This document shows positions 63,440 to 64,000 of a stretch of 64,000 nt of DNA, piece after piece. The notes beneath the pieces were generated by a model that was not told the DNA's origin, did not search any database, and saw only the letters and a list, made by a program, of their open reading frames with translations. The DNA is from Halomonas alkalisoli (GTDB lineage: Bacteria; Pseudomonadota; Gammaproteobacteria; Pseudomonadales; Halomonadaceae). A program made the translations under genes and the position numbers. The DNA lies in assembly GCF_021412585.1 (NCBI RefSeq), contig NZ_JAKCMI010000009.1:62001-126000 (forward strand), given 5' to 3'. Positions within the stretch are counted from its first letter, which is position 1, and every line of letters starts with the position of its first letter.

Positions 63440-64000
63440 TCAAGCGTCTCCCTGTTCAGCAAGCGGCTCTTTGGCGAGCAGTTCCTGGCGCAGGGCCTCG
63501 GGGGCCATGGGGAAACCGGCGGCCTTGCGTGAATCGTAATAGGCGTGTGCCACGTCGCGGGCCATGGTGCGCACGCGCAGGATGTAGCGCTGGCGCTCGG
63601 TGACGGAAATGGCGTGGCGTGCATCCAGCAGGTTGAAGGTATGGGACGCCTTGAGTACCTGTTCGTAGGCGGGCAGCGGCAGGCTGGCCTCGAGCAGCTT
63701 GGTGCACTCCCTTTCCTGATGGTCGAAGGCGGCGAACAGCGCGGGCACATCGGCCTGCTCGAAGTTGTAGGCCGACTGCTCCCGCTCGTTCTGCAGGTAG
63801 ACGTCGCCGTAGGTGACCCGGGAGCCATCCGGTGCCACGGTCCAGACGAGGTCATAGACGCTGTCGACGTTCTGCAGGTACATGGCGATACGCTCGAGGC
63901 CATAGGTCAGCTCGCCGGTGACGGGGTAGCATTCGATGCCGCCGGCCTGCTGGAAATAGGTGAACTGGGTCACCTCCATGCCGTTGAGCCAGACCTCCCA
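63440..64000 (-). CDS. glyQ: Glycyl-tRNA synthetase alpha subunit (partial, N-terminus off window)
   Basis: C-terminal 186 residues, beginning [21 protein letters not shown] at the window edge. [26 protein letters not shown] is a family hallmark. About 130 N-terminal residues are missing beyond base 64000. The alpha-2 beta-2 enzyme is formed with GlyS. Confidence 0.97.
   Translation of the reverse strand, partial: WEVWLNGMEVTQFTYFQQAGGIECYPVTGELTYGLERIAMYLQNVDSVYDLVWTVAPDGSRVTYGDVYLQNEREQSAYNFEQADVPALFAAFDHQERECTKLLEASLPLPAYEQVLKASHTFNLLDARHAISVTERQRYILRVRTMARDVAHAYYDSRKAAGFPMAPEALRQELLAKEPLAEQGDA

Overview
The window looks like the replication-origin neighbourhood of a GC-rich, probably halophilic gammaproteobacterium, most likely Halomonas or another member of the Halomonadaceae. 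This is inferred from gene order, protein character, the twin-arginine TRAP binding protein and the NSS-type Na+ transporter; no database was searched. It carries two blocks typical of gammaproteobacterial origins. One is atpIBEFHAGDC-parBA-rsmG-mnmG (15.3-26.9 kb, minus strand). The other is mnmE-yidC-rnpA-rpmH (minus strand) diverging from dnaA-dnaN-recF-gyrB (plus strand) at 49.7-60.3 kb. The two blocks are separated by about 23 kb of housekeeping and accessory genes.

Layout. 0-15 kb: the start of a TRAP solute-binding protein gene, uvrD, an intergenic array of about 171-bp repeats, a HexR-like regulator, an NSS symporter, a DUF72 protein, a PAP2 phosphatase, glmS-glmU, apbE, uppP and mgtE. 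15-27 kb: ATP synthase, chromosome partition and tRNA/rRNA modification genes, ending at a DnaA-box-rich gap upstream of mnmG that is a good oriC candidate. 27-37 kb: a polar amino-acid ABC transporter, erpA, argC, a ClC channel, hemJ, thiD and hemL (the last two share one uninterrupted reading frame) and a P-loop ATPase. 37-46 kb: an accessory island described below. 46-50 kb: rdgB-hemW, an OmpA-type lipoprotein and rlmJ. 50-64 kb: the dnaA region, gmhB and glyS-glyQ (glyQ runs off the window). Five perfect parS sites lie between 57.2 and 61.3 kb, two of them inside recF.

The most interesting part is 37.4-45.8 kb. A near-consensus sigma-54 promoter drives an exported, very glycine-rich 323-residue protein, followed by a small exported protein sharing a C-terminal module with it, an exported C39-family cysteine protease, and another exported protein. 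Two of the exported proteins carry a double-glycine-leader-like motif of the kind C39 proteases cleave. Convergent to this operon are genes for an outer-membrane beta-barrel, two sigma-54 activators with the same non-canonical N-terminal domain (one with GAFTDA in place of GAFTGA), and a CsgD-like LuxR regulator. Together this looks like a self-contained secretion and assembly system for an extracellular fibre or matrix protein, with a parts list like curli or Fap amyloids but different subunits. That function is inference.

No tRNA, rRNA, CRISPR array, transposase or prophage gene was recognised.
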